Part shown: one piece after another, positions 36,015 through 48,120 of the stretch | Position numbering within the stretch: the stretch's first letter is position 1 | Layout of the letters: each line of letters starts with the position of its first letter | Assembly: GCA_943737045.1 (NCBI GenBank) | Contig: CALSFV010000050.1 | Span: 62,001-126,000 of the forward strand | DNA: 64,000 nt | Direction of reading: 5' to 3' | From: Parapristionchus giblindavisi | Lineage: Eukaryota; Nematoda; Chromadorea; Rhabditida; Diplogasteridae | Position numbers and translations under genes: made by a program | Notes under the pieces: model-generated | Told to the model about the DNA's origin: nothing | Database searches by the model: none | Seen by the model: only the letters and a program-made list of their open reading frames with translations

Positions 36015-37177
36015 CTGCAATGCAAAAAGATTAGTATTATTGAGTTATGCAAATCCAATTTATAATATTAATAATAATAAGTTTGATTCCCGAATCAGTA
36101 ATGTGTCTTATTAGGTAAATATCAGGCAAAGTAGGAGGTCAGGGTATAAATAGAAGGATTGAGGAAGTTACTAAACATAGTTTATGGCGTCTGAATTAAT
36201 ACCCAAGTTCACTTAAAACGCTCTTTGATCTTTCCCAACCCTCTTTTTTGGGTTCCGTTGAGAATGTTTCGAACACTTGCAATCCATATCAAATGAGATT
36301 CTGCTTTTCATAAGGAGAACTCTACGAAGAAAGATCGAAGACTTATCCAGTTTATGAAGATTTTGATTAATTTCAACAGGATTAAAGAAAATCATTGAAA
36401 TGGTCTTTGAAATTAATAGGGCGCGGACTTTTCGTTTATAATAAGAATTTAATAAAGGCTCTCTGACATTTTATCTCGGCTACAATATCGCTAATCCTGT
36501 AAGATCAGCCCCAGACGCATTGGGAATTAAAAATTTAACTTCTAAATTTGCACTAAATGCGGAATCACTAATGGGGTCTGATTCGAATTTGAATAAATCA
36601 CAAATTTTTTGTAGTCCTTGCCTACGATTTCCTGATTTTGCACGTAACTTCTTCATTCGCTGATAAAAAATGAAGAAATTTAAAGCAAATAAAGAAATAT
36701 AAAAGTCAACCTAGTTCATTTTAGAATTTTCACGTGACTTTTTAAAACAACATCATGTTTTTACCCACGCGAGAGCATAACCCGATGAAGGAGCTACAGA
36801 AAAAGTCACATTTTGGAGTCGAACATATCGTGTGGGTCTCAAAGAACCTCATAAATTTTTCGGGTCAAAACAAATATACACGCGTTCTTTGGGAAAATGC
36901 TCTAGTTCCGGGTGAGAGTCAATGAGAAAAGGAGAGACACCGGAGAAAGATCTTGCAATCAAAGAGCAGATTGAGGCAGACAGAGAGAAATAGTGTGAGA
37001 AATTGAGAGAACGCAGAATAAAAAAGTGGTAGAGAGGAATAAAGTAAATCTCCCGTATTCAAAAAGGAAAAGAAAAAAACGGAATGAAATGGGCCCATTC
37101 AGAATGACGATCGTATTATTATTATTGCAAGGATGCAAAAAGGATATTATAGCAGTTTCGTACCAAGTTCATGGCCA

Positions 37178-37262
37178 AAACTCAGTTATGGTTTCTCTTG
37201 CAATGCTCTCTCGCTTTCTTTCTTTACGAAAGAGCGTTGCCAGAGCGGGGGAGCAATCAGAG
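37178..37262. repeat. MITE-A copy, core only
   Basis: TTGCAATGCTCTCTCGCTTTC pairs with GAAAGAGCGTTGCCAGAGCG; outer arms lost. Confidence 0.65.
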
Positions 37263-38278
37263 TATACAAAAAGTGACGAGAGTTTTCTGTTTTTAAAATT
37301 ATTTTAGCTACTTCTGAACAGAAGATTAAACCATACATTATTTTATAATAGTAATTATGTTGCGCAATATTTGTGCTATGATTATGCACGATTGTTGACG
37401 TAATGCAAGCACTTTAATATCCGCTTCACTACAATCCTTACCATTATCGTGTCATAAATTATTGTGCCACGCGTAATCGTACTTTTATTCAATTTAAAGT
37501 GACGTGATAGAAACGACATAATTAGGAATAAGAACACCAAGAATTAGGAATACAAGAACAGATTTGATGTGTGCTGCTCTAAGGCCAACAGGGGTATGAA
37601 ACTACAGAATTTTTTTCTGCTTTTGATTTACCAAAGGAATCCAGGTTAGACAAGAAGGCTTTCTTTTTTTCATTTCTTTTTTTACAACACGTTCATTTGG
37701 TCCAAGGCTCTGGAGTACATGATGTTCTAATTCTTGCTTTTGCCTTCACTGATGAAGTTAGCTCCAACTATTTTCCGAAAGAGGTCGCTCCATCTATTAT
37801 AATAATGTTAGATCTAAGAAAAAGGCGCAAAAACGAAGGACATCAATGATAGAAAGGATGTAAACAATATGTCAAGTGGACAGTTTGTTGTCTCCATTGT
37901 GCTCTCATCGCGTCATTTTATTGTATTTGACACAATTCAAAGAACATGATTTCGAAAAACTCGTGTTCTTCAAAAGAACGACAGGATAAGTAGTGTTCAT
38001 TCATCACCCTCACATTCCCGGATAATTTTGTTTATTGCTTCCCCTGATCCCTCGCAAAGGCTTTATATAATAATAATAGCTATTGGATAATCCTGATAGA
38101 ATTCAGGGCGAAATTCGACTCTCGAGAGTGAAAGCTAGACAAACTTCCATATATCCTTTCCAAATTTTGTGGGAATTCACCAAAACAAATAGGATTTGGG
38201 GTGCACTTGTTAGAGAAACTCTGTCTGCGTTGTTGTCTTGGAGTGAACGCTGCTTGGACATCGGGAGGTTAGGACAAA

Positions 38279-38394
38279 GTAAAAGCGCACTCGAGTTAAT
38301 TTGACTCCCCGCTCTGGCCACAATCTCTCACAGACAGTGAAAGCGTGTTGCTTGAGAGTTTCAAATGAGCTATGGTGAGCATTTAAAGGAGCAT
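38279..38394. repeat. MITE-A copy
   Basis: AAAAGCGCACTCGAGTTAATT ... GAGAGTTTCAAATGAGCTAT, ends CATTTAAAGG. Confidence 0.75.
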
Positions 38395-41087
38395 AGACCA
38401 TATTCAGCGCTGACAGACGACAAAGGAATGGTGTTTAGACGTAACCAGACAGTTAACAATGCTTTTGACAGTTGTTCAAACTCTCACAAGAAGGATATAA
38501 GGAAACCCTCAATGACGAAATTCAAAATATGACAAGGTTTCTTATTCAAGAATAAGTTATATTGTTTAAACTCTCAATAGATTAGTTAATTGAAAGTTCA
38601 AAAAGAAAAAGAAGGAAATATTTTCATTTCTATCATTGGATTGGCTTGGTTTTCTATTTTATTTTGGTTTTTTTTGGTTTTTCAATAGGGAATATTATTA
38701 ATGATTTCTTCGTGTTATTCATATCTTTCCTTTGGAACACCAAATAAACGAATCCAAACGAAAGATTTATTAGTGACTCACTCATCAATCAGGATACGCG
38801 GGAGTTAATCGCGATTAGCATATCAACGAAAGTAACTTTACAAAATATCCGTTAATACTTTGCTCATGAATATTGAATATTGATTACTATTTGTAACATT
38901 GGATATTGCAAAAATTGCTCTGACATTCGAAAAAATAGCTGGAAAACACATTTATCAAGATTAGACTCTAATATGGTTTAGTCACTCATGAACTTCTTAC
39001 TTGTTTCAAAAAGGAGGTTCGATGATTTGGGCATGAAGAGATGAAAGGAACAGTATGTTATTATGTTATCAAAATATGACGTCATCACTACTCTCGGGGG
39101 TTCAAGTACACTCTACTTATTGCGATATACTGTCGTGTTGAATTAAATGGACATTGAGGATAGCGAGGGGAAAAGGCAGAGGGAGAGTTTGAGGGACAGA
39201 AGGAGAGGTAGAGATGGTCAGTAGCGACGTCACAGTTCGTTCAACTATTATTAGTCATACTCGTGACAAGAGGGCCGCATATATACATTTTTATCTGCCT
39301 AATGGTCACGGTTTCATTGCTATTCTGTTACTGATTTGGATGGCTTCTCTAACTAAGCAACTCTAGATCTAACTCTAGTAAGCAGTGCAACTGCCGAATG
39401 AATACGCCATAATGCGAAGCGAATAGCATGAAAATACATCCGTGAAGGTGTATGATACAATTAAAAATTATTCAGACACACTTATTGAGGGCTTTAAAAG
39501 ACAGTGATTACAGATCTTTAAGCCACATTCATTTCACGTTTTATGCATAATAGTGTATTTAATGATTAAGGTTATATGATTAAAAATGCTATATTTGTAA
39601 ATAAAATCGAAAAAAATATCACTTTTCATCACCCTCGTCATCTTCTGACCGTAACACCCTCTGAAACCGATCGGATCCTATTTCTTCGGGAAAGTTTAAC
39701 GAATCTGGAAATTGATTATCGATTTTTGGTTATATATTTACTATATATTTATTTGAGATATATCAATTTGAGAGCATTAATTATAAGATGCATAAGATAT
39801 ATTGCTATATTTTTCTACCATCGGGAATATAGCAATTTTAAAGTGATAACGGGTCACATCAGAGCCTACTCTTGATAAATGTGATTAAACTGTAAAAAAA
39901 AAACGGGTCATTTGGAAACATAGAATTTTGTTTTTACAAGCTACGACATCGCGGAAATTGACGGGTTAGCTGGCAACATGTATCAAAAACAGTATTTATC
40001 AGTGATGAAACTAGAGTTAAAGCATGTTTGAAAAGCTTTAGAAGTGGACCAAAAGTCTCCATATCGCAACGAAAACCATTAACTACAGATATGTATATAA
40101 TAATTTCGATTTTCGGTAGACCACAGAGGCACTAACTTCGACTATAACTAACATAAGGAATATAACTGACCAGAAATCACACATGGAAAGTAAAAGTAAA
40201 TCTCAAAAAACGACCAATCCCAAGTTTTATGAGTAACTGACTACCGAAGCTATAGCGAAGAAATAGCATACTACTTTTTGAGTCAATTTCTCTACCTCTA
40301 ACGAAAAAAACTCACAAATATATCTTGACTGTGCATTGCCCGCTATACACACCAAACACAATATCGTCAGCCACAACATTTTTGAATTTGCCGCTCCTCT
40401 TCCCCTGATTCAGGAGTTCAGGATACTGTAATCGTTCTGATTTCGATACCTGATAGGATCTGCATTATTGGCTTAGAATAAGCGAGTACGACACGGACAA
40501 AATTACATGTTATGATAAATACGGTGGTCGATACGATGTAATATGGTGTTATCGAGCATAAGTTAAGAGTGAAAAAAGCGACCAGAAAGAACAACAACAG
40601 GCAGTCTTAAAGGAGCGCACTACGGTCTCGTCGTGCTTATACTATTTTTGGGTTCTTCCATTACAGGAAAATTCAAATTTAAATTAAATTTGTCATACCT
40701 CAAACGACATTTGAAACAATGAGTAAATGAGAGCATATAGGGTGAGAAAAGAGGGGTAATTGAAGTGCTGTTCGTAAATAAACTCAGGTGTGAAAGAAAA
40801 GAAGGAATTGGTTTTTAAATAAATCACTGACAAGCGAATTTGAAACTCTTACGTTATTTTTTTAAACAAACAATTCTTTGTTTACATCATGATGGTGTGG
40901 GGCTTCCGATATACTCGCTTTACGAAAACTATCGAATACCATTCAAGGTGACAGCTAGGTATTTTTGGATAAATAGACTGCCGTACCTTTTAAATGTGCG
41001 AGCGAAAACACGATCGAACATTAGAAGTAGCGCTTTCTCCATCTCCAAATACTATTTCTCTGTACTCTTGCCTTGCCACGAGGGAAC

Positions 41088-41196
41088 ATTGTGACAGAGT
41101 GACAGAGTGAATGACAGAGTGAGTGACAGAGGGACAGAGGGTCAGAATGACAGAGTGAGTGACAGAGTGAGGGTGAGAGGGACAGACATTGTGACA
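41088..41196. repeat. GACAGAGTGA short tandem repeat
   Basis: Imperfect 8-12 bp units GACAGAGTGAGT over about 100 bp. Peptides SVTHSVILTLC from it are repeat translations. Confidence 0.8.
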
Positions 41197-41278
41197 GAGT
41201 GGACACATATATGCGAAATAAACAATGGCAAAACATGGCTGTTTACTTTATCTATGCCATACAATGTTGAAACAGTTA

Positions 41279-41396
41279 ATGGCACGCCCCGAGCTAATCA
41301 GAAACTCTCCACGCTCTCGCTTGCTTGTCTACGAGATAGTGTGGCCAGAGTGGAGAGTAGAATAAGCTTGGGTGTGCGATTAAACAAAGTAAAAGA
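41279..41396. repeat. MITE-A copy
   Basis: GGCACGCCCCGAGCTAATC ... GAGAGTAGAATAAGCTTGGG, ends GTGCGATTAAA. Confidence 0.75.
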
Positions 41397-41555
41397 GTCA
41401 GTAAAAGTGCAGTGAAGCAGCAAGAATCAAAATAGGACCGGTGGAGAACATTTCGGGAAATAATTGAACATGTATCTGAACATGAATGAGAGGATCGAGT
41501 AGGAGAAGCTGAGACTCCACCCACTTTCCAAGTCAGAGATTTCGGCTTCTCCCTC

Positions 41556-41622
41556 TGCCTATATCCCCTCTCCCTCTCCCTCTCCCTCTCCCTCTCCCTC
41601 TCCCTCTCCCTCTCTCCCTCTT
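41556..41622. repeat. CTCCCT hexamer microsatellite
   Basis: About ten uninterrupted TCTCCC units; opposite-strand frames give ERERER peptides. Confidence 0.85.
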
Positions 41623-44271
41623 GCTCCCAAAGATGGCCAAAATGATAGCATGTGGATGGGTTTCGTGTTGGCGAATCGGCGAATCGGATCTCCACCCACA
41701 ACCCGGAGAGAATGGCAGATGATGATGAGAGTGATGGGAATGATGGAAGAATAGATAAGTGCGTGGAGAGATTCAAAAGACCGTTAACTTTAAGTTTCTG
41801 TCCCGTATAAAAGTCCTGAAGTTTCGAGTAATGTAGAGAATTAAATTAAGGATAATTAAAAGGTACAAATATAGGTTTGCATGGACATTAATGCTAAAAT
41901 TGAAAATTGTTCATAAAAAATAATTCAAAAACTCACTTTGAGATTTTCTCAAAATGGAATTGTGTGACATAACTGAAATAATAAGGTGGAAAATTGTTAT
42001 TATTAGTTATTCTTTTTTTGATAATGCATGATCATTCAAACAAATATTCCCATGCCAATACGTGGCTAGTTTGCGTTTGAAAAAAAATAGTTGTGCAACT
42101 CTCCCATGTCTGAGAAGCAATGTTACGGCGAGCGAGTTGCTACTGGAAAAGTTTGATGAAGTCGAAACGGTGAAAACAAAATATACACATATTCGGGGAA
42201 AAAGTCTTTGAACATTAGGCAATTTCGAAAATTAATTTGTGATAAGTCTCTGTTCCGTGTTGGAAAATGAATACAGGAAAAAATTAATCTATGTGCTTTG
42301 TGATTTAATGTATGTTAATGTTTGCTTATTATGAAAACAAATTGCATTGCTCAACTGTTTCATTAGTTCTTGGAGAACATTTTATTAGCATCCAGTGAAT
42401 TTATTTTCTCCACATACTCGTACCACAAGATATACTGAGAAGAAGGAATAATATGCGATGGTCAAGCATGATCACCATTTCGTTGTATTAATTATCGTGA
42501 GTTGCATGAATTCTTGTTTCGTTTTTTTGGCCAGATCGGAGAGTGTTAAAATAGAATCGGTAATTGTCAGGCACGTCAGAGACGATTGCAAATGGGGAAA
42601 GCCCTGGAACAATAGACCTGGCGTGGACTGATTTGAATGGAAGGAAATCCAACAATGAAATTGGTGCACAGACAGCTATGAATGAGTTTTAAAGTAAGTT
42701 CCACATGCGTGCCACCAGAATGGAGAACAATGTGCGATTGTCTTTTAGAAATCTAGAGAAAAGGACTAAAATATTAAAATAATTCAAAAAATAAATATTC
42801 TCTGGCTGAAGCAACGGTAATATAATAGTAATTATTATTGTTAATTTGATCTTCGTTGCTCTGACGTTCACACAAATCGACTAAATGATAGTATATGGGA
42901 AAGTACACGAATCTTTTTTATGAAAGGCTGTATTTTATAGCGAAATGACGTCGTGGTGCTTCAGTTTTATCCAAACGGGGCATTTCCGGGTATATAGCCG
43001 GGATGAATCGCTTCGTGGTGAAGTCATCCAATTGAGATCCCATCCTGTTTTTTATATATTTGAGTACAAGGTAATTGATTGATATGTCACCAAGAAATAA
43101 AAAGACAAAAAAACTCTCTAAAAATGTCGAAATTTGTACAACATGAGTTTAACACAGTATCCGATGTACTGTAAATAATTCCCAAACCGGAATCGATTTG
43201 ATGCGCATATTGTAATGTTATGTCATAAATAAAATAAATTGTTTGCATATTTCACACAGCAGTATGGCCTCTCTACAGGACCGAACCCACGGTAAAGTTC
43301 AAGCCGCACGAAATCTTGCGGGTGATTAATTGTGGCCAGTGATAATTAAGGCCAATTCAGTCCTGATAATGATGGAATAATCTCTTCTTCCCACAGAATT
43401 TACCGCGTGATCCACTACCAATTCCTCTTTCGGGCGCCTTGGTCGGACGAAACACAATACCCATAGTGACTTCTGTTTTTAGTGACTCCGTCCAAGATAA
43501 CTCAATTTCGACCTTCGTCAGGTCGAAATTGAGTTATCCTTTGTTATACTTTGTTTCTACATAATTATTATGGTTAGAAGCCAGTATGACTATAGTAAAG
43601 GATAGCTAGCAATGAGACAATTTTTGCTTGTGACATCATTTTCAATCATAATTGCGCACTTCTGTGACCTTTTCAACCAAATTAACAGACATACATAGAA
43701 GCGCGCTGTAATATGGAAACTTACCAGACAGTTAACACTAGGACGGATGAGAACCGACTGGATGAGAACTATTTGTATATTACAGTTAAGTGCTAATGAA
43801 TAGACAATGCATGCATACGGTATTCCAGTAAGTTCTCAATGATTACTTCTCTTACGAACTATTGCCGGTAGTCGTCATTTGCCGCTAAATTTCTTTTAAT
43901 CCAATGAACACGCTAATCTTGTGTTGGAGTATAGTGGGATACAACAATAATACTAATACATAATGACAATTATTGTATTATATTGTATTGTATTGTACAT
44001 ATTGTATCTTTTCTTGCAAAGAGATTGCTTTATGAAATAAATGTACATAAAGATTTAAAAAATCATATCAAATATACAGAAATGTTGTATACTCTGCAAT
44101 TACTTGATCACAGTGAAAGCTTACCTACCATAGAACAAGGCTTAATATGGTTTGGTTGGGTTACAATACTAGTGCCAATAGAGTTCGATAATGGTGCAGG
44201 ACAGATGGAATGATGGGGGTAGTCAATACCAATTCATATAGTCATATAGTCATGGAATAGTCACTACCAAT

Positions 44272-44332
44272 TCCCCTTTCGGGCGCCTCACCAAGGCGCC
44301 CGAAAGGGGAATTGGTAGTGACTAGATCATGC
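44272..44332. repeat. Perfect-stem hairpin
   Basis: CACTACCAATTCCCCTTTCG and GGCGCC pair with the mirrored arm around CTCACCAA; stem about 27 bp. A divergent partial copy is at 43418-43442 (CTACCAATTCCTCTTTCGGG). Confidence 0.75.
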
Positions 44333-44389
44333 GGTAAAGTAGGTCCGAAGAAGAGATTAGGCTCTCCGGACTGAATTGGCCTTGAAATA

Positions 44390-44465
44390 TCACTGGCCTA
44401 GCAGTGATAACCCGCAGGACTTCGTGTGCCTTGAATAACGGGTTGTACCGTTACCTTTACAACAC
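44390..44465 (+). mobile_element. SINE-2 copy
   Basis: CACTGGCCTAGCAGTGATAAC, CCGCAGGACTTCGTGTGCCT, TTGAATAACGGGTTGTACC, tail GTTACCTTTAC. Confidence 0.7.
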
Positions 44466-45194
44466 CTTCAATAGTTGCTCAGAAAAAAAGATGAACGAGA
44501 ATCATTCTAGATAGACGCGCCCCTTGTATGGGATCTCAATACGCCAATATTGAGCCGTTTAGTAGCAACCATTCCCTCCCATTGGTTTTAAGGGTATGTA
44601 CTATATATATATTCAAAATAAGGTAAATTAGTTTGATGCCTTCCACCTAATTCCTTTTGCTAATCTTTTTGTTGTGGTTTGTGTATACCACTGTAGGCGC
44701 AAGGATTAACGAATTCTCTGAATGCTAATGACGATATATTTTAGAAATATATTACGTTATATGTAGAGTAGATACCAGCACCAGGAAAAAAAATTGCTGC
44801 CATGTTTTTAGACTAATTTAGAGGCTCGATAATGCGTCAAAAGTGTAGGGTAACTCAACTATACTCGATAAAATTAAGTCAAAGGATATCAAACTATCTA
44901 TATGTTGTAAAATGTCTCATTCATACATCTACGCCAAACTTTTAAACTACGTTCGAGGAAATTCATGATTCACACGATAAAATGATTATACCGCGACATT
45001 TCTTGATGCGTAGATTTATGTCCTATTTTGAGGTAGTGATGAGGAACTTTGCGTGCGCTTGTTCGCAACAATCAGCGCTAAATCACATCATTTCGGATTT
45101 AACAGTTTTAGAAAGCTTTAGTCTAGCCTATCAAAGCTCACTTATGTTAGACTGAAAAGATTTCTCGATATGTTCCCCATGCAGGGTGCGAAGG

Positions 45195-45268
45195 GCATAA
45201 GGTAAAGGAAAATCTCGTTATTTAAGGAACACGCAGTCCTGCGGGGGATCACTGCTAGGCAAAGATGG
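45195..45268 (-). mobile_element. SINE-2 copy, inverted
   Basis: The minus strand reads GCCTAGCAGTGATCCCCCGC, AGGACTGCGTGTTCCTT, AATAACGAGATTTTCCTTTACC, matching the family consensus with a CCTTTACCTT tail. Confidence 0.65.
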
Positions 45269-46443
45269 TCACGCTGGGGGAAAGGCTGTGCGCAAATCGG
45301 GGAACGGGGAGGCAAGGCTGTGCGCATAGCTCTACGGAAATTATTTTGTTGCATATTTGACAAGAATTTTTATGAGAAGGCAAGGCTATGCGCAAAGAAT
45401 ATTCGTTCTCACGTGCCCATCTATGCTGCTAGGCTAGTCAAACGAAGGGAACGATAAGAATCTTACTTGGTGTAATCCCCCCTGCTTAATAATCCAATGA
45501 TTTTCAGGGAATTTCGAATCCGTCATAGTTCCATATACTTGAACGTCATTCCAGCATCTATATTGGATAAGCTAATCTAGTGATCTAACATATAGATAAT
45601 CAGAGTGAACTTTCTGAGGACAAGCTTCAAAATAATGATCTTACGTTTCTCATTTCCTGTGCAATTTTAATGACTACACTGAAAACCAGAATTGACCAGC
45701 TAATATACCCCAGGGAGGAATTATTCTCAGTCATATAAGGGAAAAATTATCTGAGTGTAATCTTCATAGTCGATTGGGATGTATCTAGAATTCAGATGTC
45801 AGCGATCAATGAGTGCACATTGCGATTAAACATTTGATTTTCCCAAAAGTGAGCATGATTACTCCAGAAAATAAAACGATCCATCGACCGTATAAAATAC
45901 TCTCAACGCCTCTTCCATGTTTAGAAAGAGGGCCAAAGCGAGATAGTACGTAGATCAGGGAGAGCGCGAGGAAGGAGGGGAGGGAAAGGGTTGGGACTTA
46001 TTGAATATTTATGTGTATATTTAACAGCTAGTAGCAAGGCAATTTCACAAGTGCATTTTATCTGGATAATATTGTGCGAGAGCTTCATTAAACTTTCAAA
46101 TTATTAGGCAAATATGCAGTATTATTATTATTTCATATTATTTGTATAAACGCAATGCTTAATATAGCAGGAAAAAGTACCTGTGAAATAAGTAGATTCA
46201 ATGAAGTTACGTGACGTCTATGGTATCGTGGGAAGTCGCGAGACTTCGTACACTTTGCCACACACACACAAAAAGCATCCTATTAATATAATATATTCAA
46301 AGGGAACAGGAATAGAATAAAGGTGAACGGAATAAATAACTTAAATAACGATAATTTGCATTAATATAAGAAGAATACGCTTTTAGTTGGGAAAAATGTA
46401 TAAAGAGACTAACAAATTAAAACAAAATTGTAAATAAAAAGTT

Positions 46444-46557
46444 ATAAATGTATACCTCGAGCTATTTTGAAACTCCCCTCTAGCCACTTTCTCTCGCAGA
46501 CAAAGAAATTGAGAGAATGCTGCCAATGCGGAGAGCTTGCGGTGAGCCTCTAAATGA
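46444..46557. repeat. MITE-A copy, diverged
   Basis: ACCTCGAGCTATTTTGAAACT ... GAGAATGCTGCCAATGCGGAG, ends CCTCTAAA. Confidence 0.65.
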
Positions 46558-46871
46558 TATGGAAAGACGCGCACAGATATTATTTTGTATGGTGTCTCTC
46601 ATCCTCGTGAAAAGGGATGCAATAGTTTAGACAGCGTTGTGGAGAGGCACAACCGCACAATTGCACAACCACGTTAGTTCAATCATAAGAGAGTCTGTAC
46701 AATAGCCGGGAAATAGGATTTATCTCAAAATGAATAATTGTGTACGAAATACATATATGGTATGGTCTACGCATACAGCGTTCGTTCGTCCTAATGCATT
46801 CGATGCATTCGCATCCCTAATGCATTCGTTCGGCAATTCTTTGTCATACCTTTTCCGCAAACTCATGTGAA

Positions 46872-46874
<3 letters not shown>

Positions 46875-46941
<67 letters not shown>
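46875..46941. repeat. (ATT)n microsatellite
   Basis: Over 20 perfect ATT/TAT units. Confidence 0.95.
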
Positions 46942-46942
<1 letters not shown>

Positions 46943-47119
46943 ATAGCTTGGTGCCGGAAATTTCACAACAGCGCACGAATGTCGCGCACCTCGTCAATGT
47001 CGCGTAAACCGTACCGTATGCTAGAAAAATCCTGGAATCAACTCACAAATAACGTTCTTCCTTTGTCCTACGCAAGACAACTCGAACGTCGACATCACCC
47101 AGCTGAAAACGTATAAGAA

Positions 47120-47285
47120 AGGTTAGACTAAGAAAGTTGCCAAAAATCAAAATGGAAAAATTGCCCTCTCACTTCTGCACGCTCTCTCGCCTGGCAGAGA
47201 AAAACAAGGAAAATGATAGAGCAAATTTGCCATTTTGATTTTATTCTAACTTTCTTTCCTCTTTTTATTCTTATGCTAACCTTTC
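47120..47285. repeat. Palindromic MITE with AAAGGTTAG ends
   Basis: AAAGGTTAGACTAAGAAAGTT, AAAATCAAAATGG on the left mirror CCATTTTGATTTTATTC and GCTAACCTTT on the right; centre CTCTCTCGCCTGGCAGAG. Distinct from MITE-A but with a similar CTCTCTCGC centre. Confidence 0.7.
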
Positions 47286-47624
47286 ACATATGCATATATA
47301 TTATGTGTTGAAATGTATTACTCATTAGTGTGTAAATTACATTGCTCACATTGTGAGTAAGGATCAGCTCATAAATTGGTCGGCTTATAAAAACGGGTCA
47401 CTTTATCTCATATTTTTCCTAAAAAATACACAAAAAAACGAAAAATAAGCAATTTCACGGGCCAGTTTATAATCGGGCCAGACTATGGCAATTACGGGTC
47501 AGCATATAGCTCTTAAAATGTGAGTTGGAGAAACATGTATGGTACATACCCTATTCCCTATGCATATTGATTAGCGCATTGTTATCATGTAAATATGAGT
47601 ACGTGTGAGAGATCAGACTACACA

Positions 47625-47629
<5 letters not shown>

Positions 47630-47697
<68 letters not shown>
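47630..47697. repeat. (CT)n microsatellite
   Basis: About 32 CT units; frames across it give LSLSLS or ERERER and should be ignored. Confidence 0.95.
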
Positions 47698-47698
<1 letters not shown>

Positions 47699-47779
47699 GT
47701 TTGCCTCTACAGCCTTTATCTGCGAAAAAATTACAAAAGTTGCTTGTATTCGCACAAGGAATCGATCGGTACCACTCAC

Positions 47780-47960
47780 GAGTCGATCGGATGCTGGCGC
47801 TACTTCCTTTTATCCGCCACCCCGCCCCCTCCTGTCTAGGCCCCGCATCATTGGCCTGTCGTGGTCGACAGACCAAGGAAGAGGTCCTCCAGCCGGCACA
47901 AAGGCGCGGCGACTTCTCCAAAAGAATGGAGAAGTCCGGAGGAGGGTTGGGCTTGCGCAT
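47780..47960 (-). CDS. Candidate first exon of a minus-strand gene
   Basis: Minus-strand ATG at 47960 opens 60 codons (MRKPNPPPDFSILLEK..., ...GWRIKGSSASIRST) to a consensus donor GTGAGT at 47779-47774. It lies downstream of a TATA/GC/CCAAT-like promoter (48058-48120). The leftover base C plus GC of the 35968-36014 exon makes an Arg codon, so the two can join in frame. GC content is above its surroundings. No known family; Pro- and Arg-rich start without signal peptide. It could be a 5' UTR exon instead. Confidence 0.35.
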
Positions 47961-48057
47961 TGAAAGCCCTCCCCTATGAGTGTCAATCACTCCCAAAATT
48001 GCCTCCGAAGAGGAGAGTTCAACTCAGTGAGGAACTCGAAATGAATGAACATCAAGC

Positions 48058-48120
48058 CCTTATATACCCCTTTGATCTAGCCCCGCCCATAACTCCGCGC
48101 GGGAAACGCTCTGATTGGTC
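48058..48120 (-). promoter_or_regulatory. TATA, GC-box and CCAAT-like promoter
   Basis: Reading the minus strand: GACCAATCAG (48120-48111), GGGCGGGGC (about 48088-48080), then GGTATATAAGG (about 48069-48059). Order and spacing fit a metazoan core promoter pointing to the ATG at 47960, about 100 bp downstream. Confidence 0.5.

Larger units (their letters stand above)
36015..47779. other. Repeat-filled region, candidate giant intron
   Basis: No convincing coding exon on either strand. Contents: MITE-A copies, SINE-2 copies at 44390 and 45195 (inverted), short tandem repeats at 41090-41190 (GACAGAGTGAGT) and 41556-41620 (CTCCCT), hairpins at 43500-43540 and 44272-44330, a 15-bp-satellite fragment at 43740-43772, (TAT)n at 46875, and a palindromic MITE at 47120-47285. 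Confidence 0.45.

Noticed and set aside
41294..41776. 160-aa minus frame with ERERER
   Set aside because: Runs through a CTCCCT microsatellite and a MITE-A; no coding signal outside.
47595..47979. Plus-strand LSLSLS frames
   Set aside because: Produced by the CT microsatellite; the coding-like part of the region is on the minus strand.
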